Shown here piece by piece: positions 16,872-23,259 of a stretch of DNA of 23,260 nt. The position numbers and the translations under genes are program-made. This DNA is from an uncultured Clostridia bacterium. GTDB taxonomy: Bacteria > Bacillota > Clostridia > Oscillospirales > CAG-272. Location of the stretch: positions 1 to 23,260 of the forward strand of contig CAJGCF010000015.1 in assembly GCA_904501865.1 (NCBI GenBank). Direction: 5' to 3'. Positions within the stretch are counted from its first letter, which is position 1, and each line of letters begins with the position of its first letter. Under the pieces are notes generated by a model, which did not search any database, was not told where the DNA came from, and saw only the letters and a list, made by a program, of their open reading frames with translations.

Positions 16872-17024
16872 CCCCGTTCTTTCAAATGTAAGCTTTTGTA
16901 TGCCAAAACAAGCAAATTCGACGGACTTATAAGGACTTTTGATATTAAATAATATTGCCACTTGTAAAAAAGTATGCAAATATTATTTATAATTGAGTTC
17001 GTTAATTATTTAGTCATTATTTTT

Positions 17025-17033
17025 TGGTAAAAT
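17025..17033 (+). promoter_or_regulatory. Probable extended -10 promoter of dut
   Basis: TGG followed by TAAAAT (17028-17033) is an extended -10 element 36 bases before the dut ATG. No good -35 was seen. A second TATAAT at 16988-16993 has TTGTAA upstream, but at 20 bases, which is too far. Confidence 0.5.
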
Positions 17034-17069
17034 GTAGGTAATGACGATAATTTTGACGAGAGGTCTTAT

Positions 17070-17513
17070 ATGAAAATCAAGGTTGACATCAAAAAGCTTC
17101 ACGAAAATGCTATAATCCCAACTTACGGTACAGAGTTTTCTGCAGGTGCGGATATTTACGCGCTTCTTGACGAGCCTGTAACAATCGCTCCCGGTGAGAC
17201 AAAGCTCATACACACGGGTCTTGCTTTTGCGATTCCCGAGGGATTTGTAGGTCTTAACTTTGCGCGTAGCGGTATGGCTACCAAGCGCGGACTTGCTCCT
17301 GCCAATAAGGTTGGTGTTATTGATAGCGATTATCGTGGAGAGGTCATGGTAGCGCTCTATAATCAAGGTAATGTTCCTCAAACCGTAGAACACGGAGACC
17401 GTGTTGCGCAAATGGTATTTGTCCCCTACTATGCTGCAGACTTTGCTCTTAAGGACGAGCTTGACGATACGGCTCGTGGAAGCGGTGGGTTTGGATCTAC
17501 GGGAGTAAAATAA
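17070..17513 (+). CDS. dut: dUTP diphosphatase (trimeric dUTPase)
   Basis: A 147-residue enzyme hydrolysing dUTP to dUMP and diphosphate, keeping uracil out of DNA. All five motifs of the trimeric family can be read: AGADIYAL (motif 1), ARSGMA (motif 2), GVIDSDYRGEVMVALYNQG (motif 3), GDRVAQMVFVPY (motif 4) and GSGGFGSTG (motif 5, the C-terminal arm closing over the active site). The start ATG 17070 lies after GAGAGG. It appears to be a single-gene unit; the next promoter begins 15 bases after its stop and no terminator was seen. Confidence 0.96.
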   Translation: MKIKVDIKKLHENAIIPTYGTEFSAGADIYALLDEPVTIAPGETKLIHTGLAFAIPEGFVGLNFARSGMATKRGLAPANKVGVIDSDYRGEVMVALYNQGNVPQTVEHGDRVAQMVFVPYYAADFALKDELDDTARGSGGFGSTGVK

Positions 17514-17527
17514 ATTTTATTTTTTGA

Positions 17528-17556
17528 TTGACTTTTCAGAGCATAAGGTTTATAAT
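17528..17556 (+). promoter_or_regulatory. Promoter of the COG0523 operon
   Basis: TTGACT (17528-17533) and TATAAT (17551-17556) are separated by 17 bases. Transcription would begin near 17563, giving an untranslated leader of about 100 bases. Confidence 0.8.
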
Positions 17557-17590
17557 TTATTTGTATTGTTGTATATGGCAACATGCTTTT

Positions 17591-17625
17591 TTGTGTGCGA
17601 ATTTTGCATTGTGGCAAATTCACAA
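17591..17625 (+). repeat. Interrupted inverted repeat in the leader of the COG0523 operon
   Basis: ttgtg plus gaattt (17591-17604, with three extra bases between them) is complementary to aaattcacaa (17616-17625). It lies in the leader RNA between promoter and first gene. It does not resemble the Zur or Fur boxes I know. A role in metal-responsive control is possible but unproven. Confidence 0.45.
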
Positions 17626-17665
17626 GTAATATTTGTGCCGCTGGGGCGGCGGAATGGAGATAAAG

Positions 17666-18778
17666 ATGACAAAGATCGATATTTTTTCAGGCTTTTTGGG
17701 CGCAGGTAAAACAACTCTCATAAAAAAGCTCATCGAAGAGGCTTACAAAGGAGAGAAGCTTGTGCTTATCGAAAATGAATTTGGTGAGATAGGAATTGAC
17801 GGTGGATTTCTTGCAGAGGCGGGAATCAAGATAAACGAGATGAATTCGGGCTGTATATGCTGCTCCTTGGTGGGAGATTTTGCTGCGGCTCTTCAAAAGG
17901 TGATAAACGAGTATACACCTGATAGAATACTTATTGAGCCTTCGGGTGTAGGTAAGCTTTCCGACGTTATAAAGGCGGTAAGAAGCGCGGACACTCAAGG
18001 TGCTGTGCTCAATGGATTTACTACCGTCGTAGATGCAAAAAAATGTAAGATGCATATGAAGAATTTCGGAGAGTTCTTTAATGACCAGGTTGAAAATGCA
18101 GGGTGCATAGTGCTTAGTCATACGGGAAACTTGTCCGAACAGAAAATAAGCGAGTGCGTGGAGCTTCTTAAGAGTCACAACGAGTCTGCTGTAATCGTCA
18201 CGACACCGTGGGAGCAGCTTTCTGGTGAGCAGCTGCTCGAGGCTATGGAGCGCAAGTCTACTATCGAGGCGGAGCTTGAAAAGCTTGAGCACGAGCATCA
18301 TCACGAGCATGATGAGGAGTGCCACTGCCATGATCATCACCACGAGCATGATGAGGAGTGCCACTGCCACGAGCATCACCATGAGCATGAGCACCATCAC
18401 CATCACGAATACAACGAGGAAGGCATTTGCTCTTGTGGGCATCACCACGGTGACGGACATGATCATCACCACCATCACCATCATCACCATGCCGACGAGG
18501 TATTTGTAAGCTTTGGAGCGGAAACAATCAAAAAATTCAACGCAGACAACTTGAGAACACTCCTTCAAAGCTTCACGGATCAGGAAAAGTACGGAATGAT
18601 CCTTCGAGCAAAGGGAATCATAGAATCTGATGATGGACGTTGGATACACTTTGATTATATTCCCGGAGAGCCCGATATCAGATATGGCTCCGCCGGAGTT
18701 ATCGGCAGACTTTGCGTTATAGGCTCAGGGCTCAATAAGGAGGTAATCTCCGAGGAATTGGGCGTAGAATTTAAATAA
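17666..18778 (+). CDS. COG0523 (CobW/ZNG1-like) metal-chaperone GTPase with a long His-rich loop
   Basis: A 370-residue G3E-family GTPase thought, from relatives, to deliver zinc or another transition metal to client proteins. The P-loop GFLGAGKTT (9-17), ENEFGEIGIDG (36-46), the hallmark metal motif CICC (Cys63, Cys65, Cys66) and EPSG (91-94) are all present. The guanine-specificity NKxD motif is replaced by SHTG (151-154). Between the GTPase and the C-terminal CobW_C-like domain (about 277-370) lies a metal-binding loop at 209-275 with about 35 His and 6 Cys, partly two tandem 13-residue repeats. ATG 17666 was chosen for GGAG six bases upstream; ATG 17654 is an alternative. First gene of a three-gene operon. 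The metal cannot be told from sequence; zinc is the likeliest by family. Confidence 0.88.
   Translation: MTKIDIFSGFLGAGKTTLIKKLIEEAYKGEKLVLIENEFGEIGIDGGFLAEAGIKINEMNSGCICCSLVGDFAAALQKVINEYTPDRILIEPSGVGKLSDVIKAVRSADTQGAVLNGFTTVVDAKKCKMHMKNFGEFFNDQVENAGCIVLSHTGNLSEQKISECVELLKSHNESAVIVTTPWEQLSGEQLLEAMERKSTIEAELEKLEHEHHHEHDEECHCHDHHHEHDEECHCHEHHHEHEHHHHHEYNEEGICSCGHHHGDGHDHHHHHHHHHADEVFVSFGAETIKKFNADNLRTLLQSFTDQEKYGMILRAKGIIESDDGRWIHFDYIPGEPDIRYGSAGVIGRLCVIGSGLNKEVISEELGVEFK
18302..18369 (+). repeat. Tandem 39-base repeat coding the His/Cys metal loop
   Basis: Two identical 29-base stretches (18302-18330 and 18341-18369) recur with a 39-base period inside the COG0523 gene, coding HHHEHDEECHCH twice. 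A third, diverged copy begins directly after. Recent in-frame duplication expanding a metal-binding loop is the simplest explanation. Confidence 0.85.
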
Positions 18779-18802
18779 TTCAATCGAAAGGCGATTTTAT
18801 AT

Positions 18803-19753
18803 ATGCAGACACCTGATATTCCCGTATATCTTTTTACAGGCTTTCTTGAGGGAGGAAAAACTCATATTATTCAAGAATCTATGTGTGATGAGAGATTCAA
18901 TACGGGTGAAAAGACATTAATTATTTTGTGTGAAGAAGGTATAGAGGAGCTTGACTTGTCCACATTCAGCGGCAAGAACGTATATCTTGCTACGTTGGAT
19001 TCGGAATCTGACATTACTCCTCAAAAGCTTGAGGAATGTCATGGGGGACACAAGATAGACCGTGTTATTATCGAGTACAATGGAATGTGGCAGCTCGGAA
19101 CTCTCTATCAGAATTTGCCTACGGATTGGTTTATATTCCAAAACATGATGTTTGCAGATGCCAACACCTTCTTTACCTACAATCAGAATATGAGAAGTCT
19201 TATGGTGGACAAGCTGATGTCGTGTGAGATGATAGTTCTTAACAGAACTCCCGACAACATCGACAAAGACGAGGTCCATAAGATAGTCCGCGGCATTTCC
19301 AGACGCGCCACCATTACCTACGATTATCCCGACGGACATATAGAATATGACGAGATAGAAGATCCTCTGCCTTTTGATATAGACGCACCCGTTATTGAAA
19401 TAGATGACGAGGACTATGCTATATGGTACAGAGATCTCAGCGAGGAAACTGCTAAATACGACGGCAAGACCGTCAAGTTCAAGGGAATCGTCGCAAGAGA
19501 TATCAAGCTTGGCAAGGATGCACTCGTGATAGGCAGACACGTAATGACTTGTTGTGTAGAAGACATTTCGTACGAAGGACTCGTTTGTAAATTTAAGTCC
19601 TCGGTTGCATATAAAACTCGCGATTGGATAAATGTTCAGGGAAACATAAAGATAGAAAAGAACAAACTGTACGGACGTCCCGGCCCTGTCATTTATGCCG
19701 ATTTCGGAGCTTATACAGATAAGCCCGAGAAGGAAGTTGCAACATTTTATTGA
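18803..19753 (+). CDS. Degenerate COG0523-like protein fused to a TIGR03943/YcgQ-like C-terminal domain
   Basis: A 316-residue protein. Its start resembles the G3E GTPases: VYLFTGFLEGGKTH (8-21) matches GFLGAGKTT but breaks the P-loop with Glu and ends in Thr-His. CxCC is missing, and IEYNGM (90-95) stands where EPSG is expected. NRTPDN (147-152) occupies the place of NKxD. After an acidic linker (about 181-204), residues 218-305 read GKTVKFKGIVARD, VIGRHVMTCCVEDISYEG (Cys250, Cys251) and WINVQGNIKIEK. This resembles the C-terminal domain of TIGR03943/YcgQ proteins, which partner a permease in metal-related operons; that match is from memory. It starts 24 bases after the His-rich GTPase gene, so the two probably act together. 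No partner permease of that family is in the window. Nucleotide binding is doubtful. Confidence 0.72.
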   Translation: MQTPDIPVYLFTGFLEGGKTHIIQESMCDERFNTGEKTLIILCEEGIEELDLSTFSGKNVYLATLDSESDITPQKLEECHGGHKIDRVIIEYNGMWQLGTLYQNLPTDWFIFQNMMFADANTFFTYNQNMRSLMVDKLMSCEMIVLNRTPDNIDKDEVHKIVRGISRRATITYDYPDGHIEYDEIEDPLPFDIDAPVIEIDDEDYAIWYRDLSEETAKYDGKTVKFKGIVARDIKLGKDALVIGRHVMTCCVEDISYEGLVCKFKSSVAYKTRDWINVQGNIKIEKNKLYGRPGPVIYADFGAYTDKPEKEVATFY

Positions 19754-19775
19754 TTTCTAAGATCGGAGTTACTCT

Positions 19776-20951
19776 ATGAGCAAAAAACAAATAAATAAAT
19801 CCGCAATATCCTCGACCACAGTTGTCAAGGAGGGCAGAAATATGGGTGTTGAGCTTTTCCGTGTTGTCTCAATGATCCTTGTCGTGATGCTTCACGTGCT
19901 TGGACACGGAGGAGTGTACTCTCACTGTGATTTTTTGAGTGATAATTACAAGATCGCGTGGTTTTTAGAGGTGTGCGCATATTGCTCTGTGAACTGTTAC
20001 GCACTGATTTCGGGATATGCTAACGTAAAATCCAACTTTAAATTCCGCAGAATGATAAATCTTTGGCTTGAGGTGGTGATTTTAAACGTTGGGCTTACCG
20101 CCGTTATGGCGTTTTTGGTGCCCGGAGCAGAGGTCACGACTGAATATTGGCTAAGAGCATTTTTCCCGCTTACAAAAAGAGCGTTCTGGTATTTCTGCGC
20201 TTATTTCTTTATGTTCCCGCTTATTCCTATATTGAACAAGGGAATACTGTCGCTTAAAAAATATCAGCACGTAACTATTATGTTCTCGCTGATGTTTCCT
20301 ATAATATTCCGATTGATAGTTGGAAAAGACAACTATGTTCTCGGAAGCGGATACTCTGCGCTTTGGCTTATATGCCTTTACATTATAGGATCGTATTTTC
20401 GCATTCACGGAGCACCCCGTTGGGCAAAATGGTTCGTTACGTTGCCTACGTTCTTCATAGCGGCATTCGTTGCACTTCGCTACAAGCTCAATATAGAGGA
20501 GCAATTTGTAGAGGGATTGATAGAAAAGGATTCCGAGCTTTACAAGGGCAGGGGAAATCTTATAAGCTACATATCTCCCTGTATGGTAATAATGGCGGTC
20601 GCGCTTCTCTTGTTCTTTATGCAGATAAGGATAAAGGGAAAGGTGATAACTGCCATAATATCAAATCTTGGAAAAGCAACCTTCGGCGTATTCATTCTTC
20701 ACGTAGGCGCGGCATTTTGGTATCACACTGATTTTTGGAAGCAATTCAATAAATTCGCTGATTACACGCCGTTTAAAATGGTGGGGGCCGTTATTCTGGC
20801 AACGCTTGCGATATTCCTTGCGTGCTCACTTATTTCTCTTGCGAGAATATATATTTTCAAGCTATGCAGGATAGACAAAGCAATAGATTATTTAGCAGAC
20901 CTCAAGTTTTTGAAGGGCAAGTATGTCAAAAAAATAAGAGGTGACTCATAA
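19776..20951 (+). CDS. Acyltransferase 3 family integral membrane protein
   Basis: A 391-residue protein with about ten hydrophobic segments. The N-terminal motif GVELFRVVSMILVVMLHVLGHGG fits acyltransferase-3 proteins, where the first-helix R and the His of the MLH segment are conserved. Typical later features are CSVNCYALISGY, the AFWYFCAYFFMFPLIPILNK segment and FGVFILHVG near the C-terminus. Members O-acylate sugars, peptidoglycan or wall polymers by moving acyl groups across the membrane; the substrate here cannot be told. It starts 22 bases after the preceding gene with a good GGAG and is followed by a strong terminator, so it closes the COG0523 operon. A functional link to metal handling is not obvious. 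Confidence 0.85.
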   Translation: MSKKQINKSAISSTTVVKEGRNMGVELFRVVSMILVVMLHVLGHGGVYSHCDFLSDNYKIAWFLEVCAYCSVNCYALISGYANVKSNFKFRRMINLWLEVVILNVGLTAVMAFLVPGAEVTTEYWLRAFFPLTKRAFWYFCAYFFMFPLIPILNKGILSLKKYQHVTIMFSLMFPIIFRLIVGKDNYVLGSGYSALWLICLYIIGSYFRIHGAPRWAKWFVTLPTFFIAAFVALRYKLNIEEQFVEGLIEKDSELYKGRGNLISYISPCMVIMAVALLLFFMQIRIKGKVITAIISNLGKATFGVFILHVGAAFWYHTDFWKQFNKFADYTPFKMVGAVILATLAIFLACSLISLARIYIFKLCRIDKAIDYLADLKFLKGKYVKKIRGDS

Positions 20952-20954
20952 GAC

Positions 20955-21002
20955 AAAAAACACCGATTGACGACATAAATGTATCGTCAATCGGTGTTTT
21001 TT
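20955..21002 (+). terminator. Strong terminator of the COG0523-acyltransferase operon
   Basis: caccgattgacga (20961-20973) and tcgtcaatcggtg (20984-20996) pair perfectly. Six As on the left and six Ts on the right extend the stem to 19 bp. The symmetry means it could work in either direction. Confidence 0.94.
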
Positions 21003-21065
21003 ACGTATTGCCATATTATTCGCTTTTATAGTGTAACATAAGCCACGGTTCGACATAGAATGATA

Positions 21066-21093
21066 TTGAGAAAGCTGATATGCTTTCTATTAT
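21066..21093 (+). promoter_or_regulatory. Possible promoter of the Cys-rich protein gene
   Basis: TTGAGA (21066-21071) and TATTAT (21088-21093) are separated by 16 bases and lie 24 bases before the ATG. A sporulation-sigma promoter was considered, but no convincing match was seen. Confidence 0.5.
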
Positions 21094-21116
21094 ACCAACA
21101 TATAGGGGGATTTATT

Positions 21117-21956
21117 ATGCAAGATAACAGATTTTCATGCGGCCCCGGCATAGGCAAGGAAACTGTATGTATAGAAGCTAACAGGATACTTGACTCATGC
21201 AGAGATCGTGACTGTTTTGAACATGTAAAAATTTTTTTGACGGATTGCGGCAAGGAGATAGTTGAGCATACCAGCGCTGTAAGGGTAAAGAGCGCCTACA
21301 TCAAGCAAACAAGTATTTCTCTTGATCCCGTCCAATTTAACAGAGGATTCTACACCGTAAACATCAGATTTTACGTCAAGCTCGTTTTCGAGGCATGCAT
21401 AGGTAACGGAAGATCACAGGAATTTGATGGTGTTGCGGTCCTTGAAAAGAAGGTTATACTTTACGGAGGCGACTGCAATTCCAACGTATTCCGCAGCACA
21501 GGCGACATCTCGGATTTCTGCGGATGCGCTTCGCCCTGCAACAGAGAGATCAACGTTCCCACCGCGGTAGTAGAAGTCGTAGACCCTATCGTTTTGGGAG
21601 TTAACATCTTCGAGGATAAGCACGAGTGCTGCTGCTGTTGCTGTGCTTGTGATGTTCCCGAGACCGTTGCCAACGGACTTAACGGCAATCTTTATTACGA
21701 TGATGACGACGAGGGAAGATATCTAGCCGTTTCCATAGGAATTTTCTCTGTGGTAAGAATAGTAAGGTCCGCGCAGTACGTAATATCTGCCACCGAATAT
21801 ATCATTCCCGACAAGGAATGTGTATCTCCCTCCAACGATGACCCCTGCAGCGTTTTTCGCTCAATGGCGTTTCCGACGGCTGAATTCGGCTGTTCAGTAA
21901 CACCGTCGTCTTTACACGAAAGAACGGGCGGCGGCAAATGCGGTTGCGGTAACTAA
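21117..21956 (+). CDS. Cys-rich protein of unknown function with six consecutive cysteines
   Basis: A 279-residue protein starting at ATG 21117 after AGGGGGA (21104-21110); an upstream in-frame ATG at 21060 has no good binding site. I count 22 cysteines, including a run of six followed by Ala-Cys (coding about 21628-21651) and a C-terminal GGGKCGCGN. The rest looks folded: VCIEANRILDSCRDRDCFEHVKI, then alternating strands (YTVNIRFYVKLVFEA, VAVLEKKVILYGG, AVVEVVDPIVLGV). A later stretch, YLAVSIGIFSVVRIVR, resembles the earlier ones, so two related beta-rich halves flank the Cys cluster. There is no signal peptide. I recall similar clostridial proteins annotated only as hypothetical. Cys richness would suit a disulfide-linked spore or surface layer protein, or metal binding, but neither is shown here. 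Confidence 0.8.
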   Translation: MQDNRFSCGPGIGKETVCIEANRILDSCRDRDCFEHVKIFLTDCGKEIVEHTSAVRVKSAYIKQTSISLDPVQFNRGFYTVNIRFYVKLVFEACIGNGRSQEFDGVAVLEKKVILYGGDCNSNVFRSTGDISDFCGCASPCNREINVPTAVVEVVDPIVLGVNIFEDKHECCCCCCACDVPETVANGLNGNLYYDDDDEGRYLAVSIGIFSVVRIVRSAQYVISATEYIIPDKECVSPSNDDPCSVFRSMAFPTAEFGCSVTPSSLHERTGGGKCGCGN

Positions 21957-22024
21957 AGTGATATAAATAAAAAACGGAAGCCATTGAAGTGAACCCCATT
22001 TAGTTCACAAAAAAGAAAAAAGAT

Positions 22025-22062
22025 AAAACCTCTTATGGTATAATGGTACCATAGGAGGTTTT
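22025..22062 (+). promoter_or_regulatory. IS leader: hairpin hiding the orfA ribosome binding site, with an internal extended -10
   Basis: Bases 22025-22040 and 22047-22062 pair over 16 positions (one U-G) around a six-base loop. The right arm contains the orfA Shine-Dalgarno AGGAGG (22053-22058). An extended -10, TGG plus TATAAT (22036-22044), sits in the left arm and loop. RNA started from it, near 22051, would lack the left arm and leave the site free, while read-through RNA would fold and hide it. Confidence 0.75.
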
Positions 22063-22066
22063 TGCT

Positions 22067-22300
22067 ATGTTTACAAAAGGACAAAAGTTTAAGAACTACA
22101 CAAAAGAAATCAAAGAAGAAATTTTAAGGAATTATTTTGAAGAATACGTTCCAACGACAGCATTAAGCGAAGAATATGGAATATCCAAAAAGACAATTCA
22201 AAATTGGATATACAAATCAAAGCAAGGAAAAGATGTTCTTGTGGATCATCGTCAATTCAGCTCCGGCAGACCAAGGAAGAATGGCGAGAATATAGACTAC
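22067..22300 (+). pseudogene. IS3-family transposase OrfA, 3' truncated
   Basis: The first 78 codons read like an IS3-family (IS150-type) OrfA DNA-binding domain: MFTKGQKFKNYTKEIKEEIL, then the helix-turn-helix TALSEEYGISKKTIQNWIYKSKQG, then SSGRPRKNGENIDY. Family proteins normally continue past this point into a leucine-zipper-like helix. Here the frame runs instead into sequence antisense to the neighbouring locus (to 22540), which is not transposase. OrfB, the catalytic part, is absent, so no transposition activity is expected. The start ATG 22067 has AGGAGG eight bases upstream, within the leader hairpin. Confidence 0.8.
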
Positions 22301-22344
22301 ATAGACAATATCAAAATTAATACTACAAATATTCGTTTGTGCAT
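22300..22344 (-). pseudogene. Start of a truncated membrane/secreted protein gene downstream of the Rhs tail
   Basis: On the minus strand, 27 bases after the stop of the Rhs-type gene, GGAG (22354-22351) precedes ATG 22344. The frame reads MHKRIFVVLILILSM and then meets TAG in the first bases attributed to the IS fragment. The sequence has the form of a signal peptide or lipoprotein leader, cut off at the IS junction. Its position is where immunity genes of polymorphic toxins normally lie. Identity beyond these 15 codons cannot be known. Confidence 0.6.
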
Positions 22345-22371
22345 GTTTAACTCCGTATATCAGTTTTTAAA

Positions 22372-23259
22372 TCATGGAATTAAATCAGTCCAAGATTTTC
22401 TAATTTTAGCTCCAAAATTTTCAAAAAATGTTCTGACATCATTGACTTTTCTATCAAAATTTTGGGCTATTTCAGCTTGTTTTACGCGTACAACCGGAAT
22501 TGATATATCACTCTCACTTTTCAAAAGTTTTTTCAAATGATTGCCATCCACGCTTGCAACACTTAAAATTTTATCGGTGTAATCAGAGCAATTGTTATCC
22601 ATTAAACTATACTCTCCGAAAGACAATTTGTTATTAGCATATTTTTTTGCAAGTTCAACGCTCTCATCGAAATTGCCTATTAATGCAACACTATTAATTC
22701 CCGGAACTTCAACAATTTCTCTTGTTTCAATATTGTATCCTTCAGGAATAACATCTATGTCATCATACACAACTCTGGCAGAAGATTTACCTTCTTTGAT
22801 GCTTCCAGCGAATTCTGTACGGCTCCATTGCCCATCAGATCTTCTAAAATATATCCTAGTGTGCCCAACAACAGGCAACCCACCTTCAGCCCAAACAGTG
22901 TCGGAAACATAAATAGCCAAATCATAACTGTATTCTCCGACGTCTCTAACCAATGCAGGTCTGAATGTCGAAGATGGTTTTTCAATCGAAACATTAGAGG
23001 AATCATTTAAGCGTGAACTGCTTACAGTTTCGGTTGACGCTCCACCGCCACCGCCACCGGCCATTCCGGAATCGTTATCTTCGAGCCCCTCATCTCCGTC
23101 ATCATCGAGAAAATCTGCTACCATTAATCCAAAGGGGTCAATGTTTGAAACGGGGTTCCCGTTAGCGTAGGCGAATCTGTTGAGGGTTACTGCATTGGAG
23201 ATAGAGCCTGCTATGATATCCGCGTTGATGAAACGTCGCATATCAGGCGAATAGTAACG
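22372..23259 (-). CDS. C-terminal part of an Rhs/YD-repeat protein with a predicted Cys-His hydrolase tail, 5' truncated by window edge
   Basis: The frame is open to the window edge, giving 295 visible residues. It starts inside the Rhs-associated core (RYYSPDMRRFINAD, then NRFAYANGNPVSNIDPFGL), the conserved end of the shell of Rhs/wall-associated repeat proteins. A short acidic and Gly-rich linker follows (visible residues about 50-76). The variable tail of about 200 residues comes next, usually the toxin in this family. It has VGHTRIYF (visible His133) and, about 90 residues later, SLMDNNCSDYTDKIL (visible Cys224). His before an NNC motif is the order found in permuted papain-like folds such as LRAT, PPPDE and DUF4105-type proteins, so a cysteine peptidase or amidase role is inferred. 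The gene has its own stop codon. The expected downstream immunity gene is only a stub. Confidence 0.8.
   Translation of the reverse strand, partial: RYYSPDMRRFINADIIAGSISNAVTLNRFAYANGNPVSNIDPFGLMVADFLDDDGDEGLEDNDSGMAGGGGGGASTETVSSSRLNDSSNVSIEKPSSTFRPALVRDVGEYSYDLAIYVSDTVWAEGGLPVVGHTRIYFRRSDGQWSRTEFAGSIKEGKSSARVVYDDIDVIPEGYNIETREIVEVPGINSVALIGNFDESVELAKKYANNKLSFGEYSLMDNNCSDYTDKILSVASVDGNHLKKLLKSESDISIPVVRVKQAEIAQNFDRKVNDVRTFFENFGAKIRKSWTDLIP

Larger units (their letters stand above)
21990..22300 (+). mobile_element. Left-end fragment of an IS3-like insertion sequence
   Basis: The fragment appears to start at TGAACC (21990), a typical IS3-family TG-type terminus, inside a small palindrome gtgaac/gttcac (21989-21994 and 22003-22008). 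It continues through a promoter-hairpin leader into the start of an OrfA-type transposase gene. Similarity to OrfA stops at about 22300, where sequence belonging to the neighbouring minus-strand locus begins. The right end, OrfB and any target duplication are missing, so this is a dead remnant. The exact left boundary is inferred from the terminus motif only. Confidence 0.7.

Noticed and set aside
16962..16993. TTGTAA and TATAAT upstream of dut as its promoter
   Set aside because: The 20-base spacing is too long for sigma-A. The extended -10 at 17025-17033 is nearer and fits better, though it is also weak.
18302..18369. Two identical 29-base repeats that could suggest a CRISPR-like array
   Set aside because: They are in frame, only two copies, with 10-base spacing, and encode a His/Cys metal loop within a clear gene.
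17687..18649. Minus-strand frame of 320 codons opposite the His-rich COG0523 gene, rich in Met and Val
   Set aside because: The repeats are the complement of His and Glu codons. The plus strand has all COG0523 motifs, so this is a shadow.
22301..22540. Continuation of the plus-strand transposase frame to 22540
   Set aside because: Beyond about 22300 the translation no longer resembles OrfA and is antisense to the Rhs-type gene, so it was not annotated as coding.
22592..22912. Plus-strand frame of 106 codons as a possible immunity gene
   Set aside because: It lies wholly opposite the Rhs tail, which has conserved family motifs, and shows no binding site.
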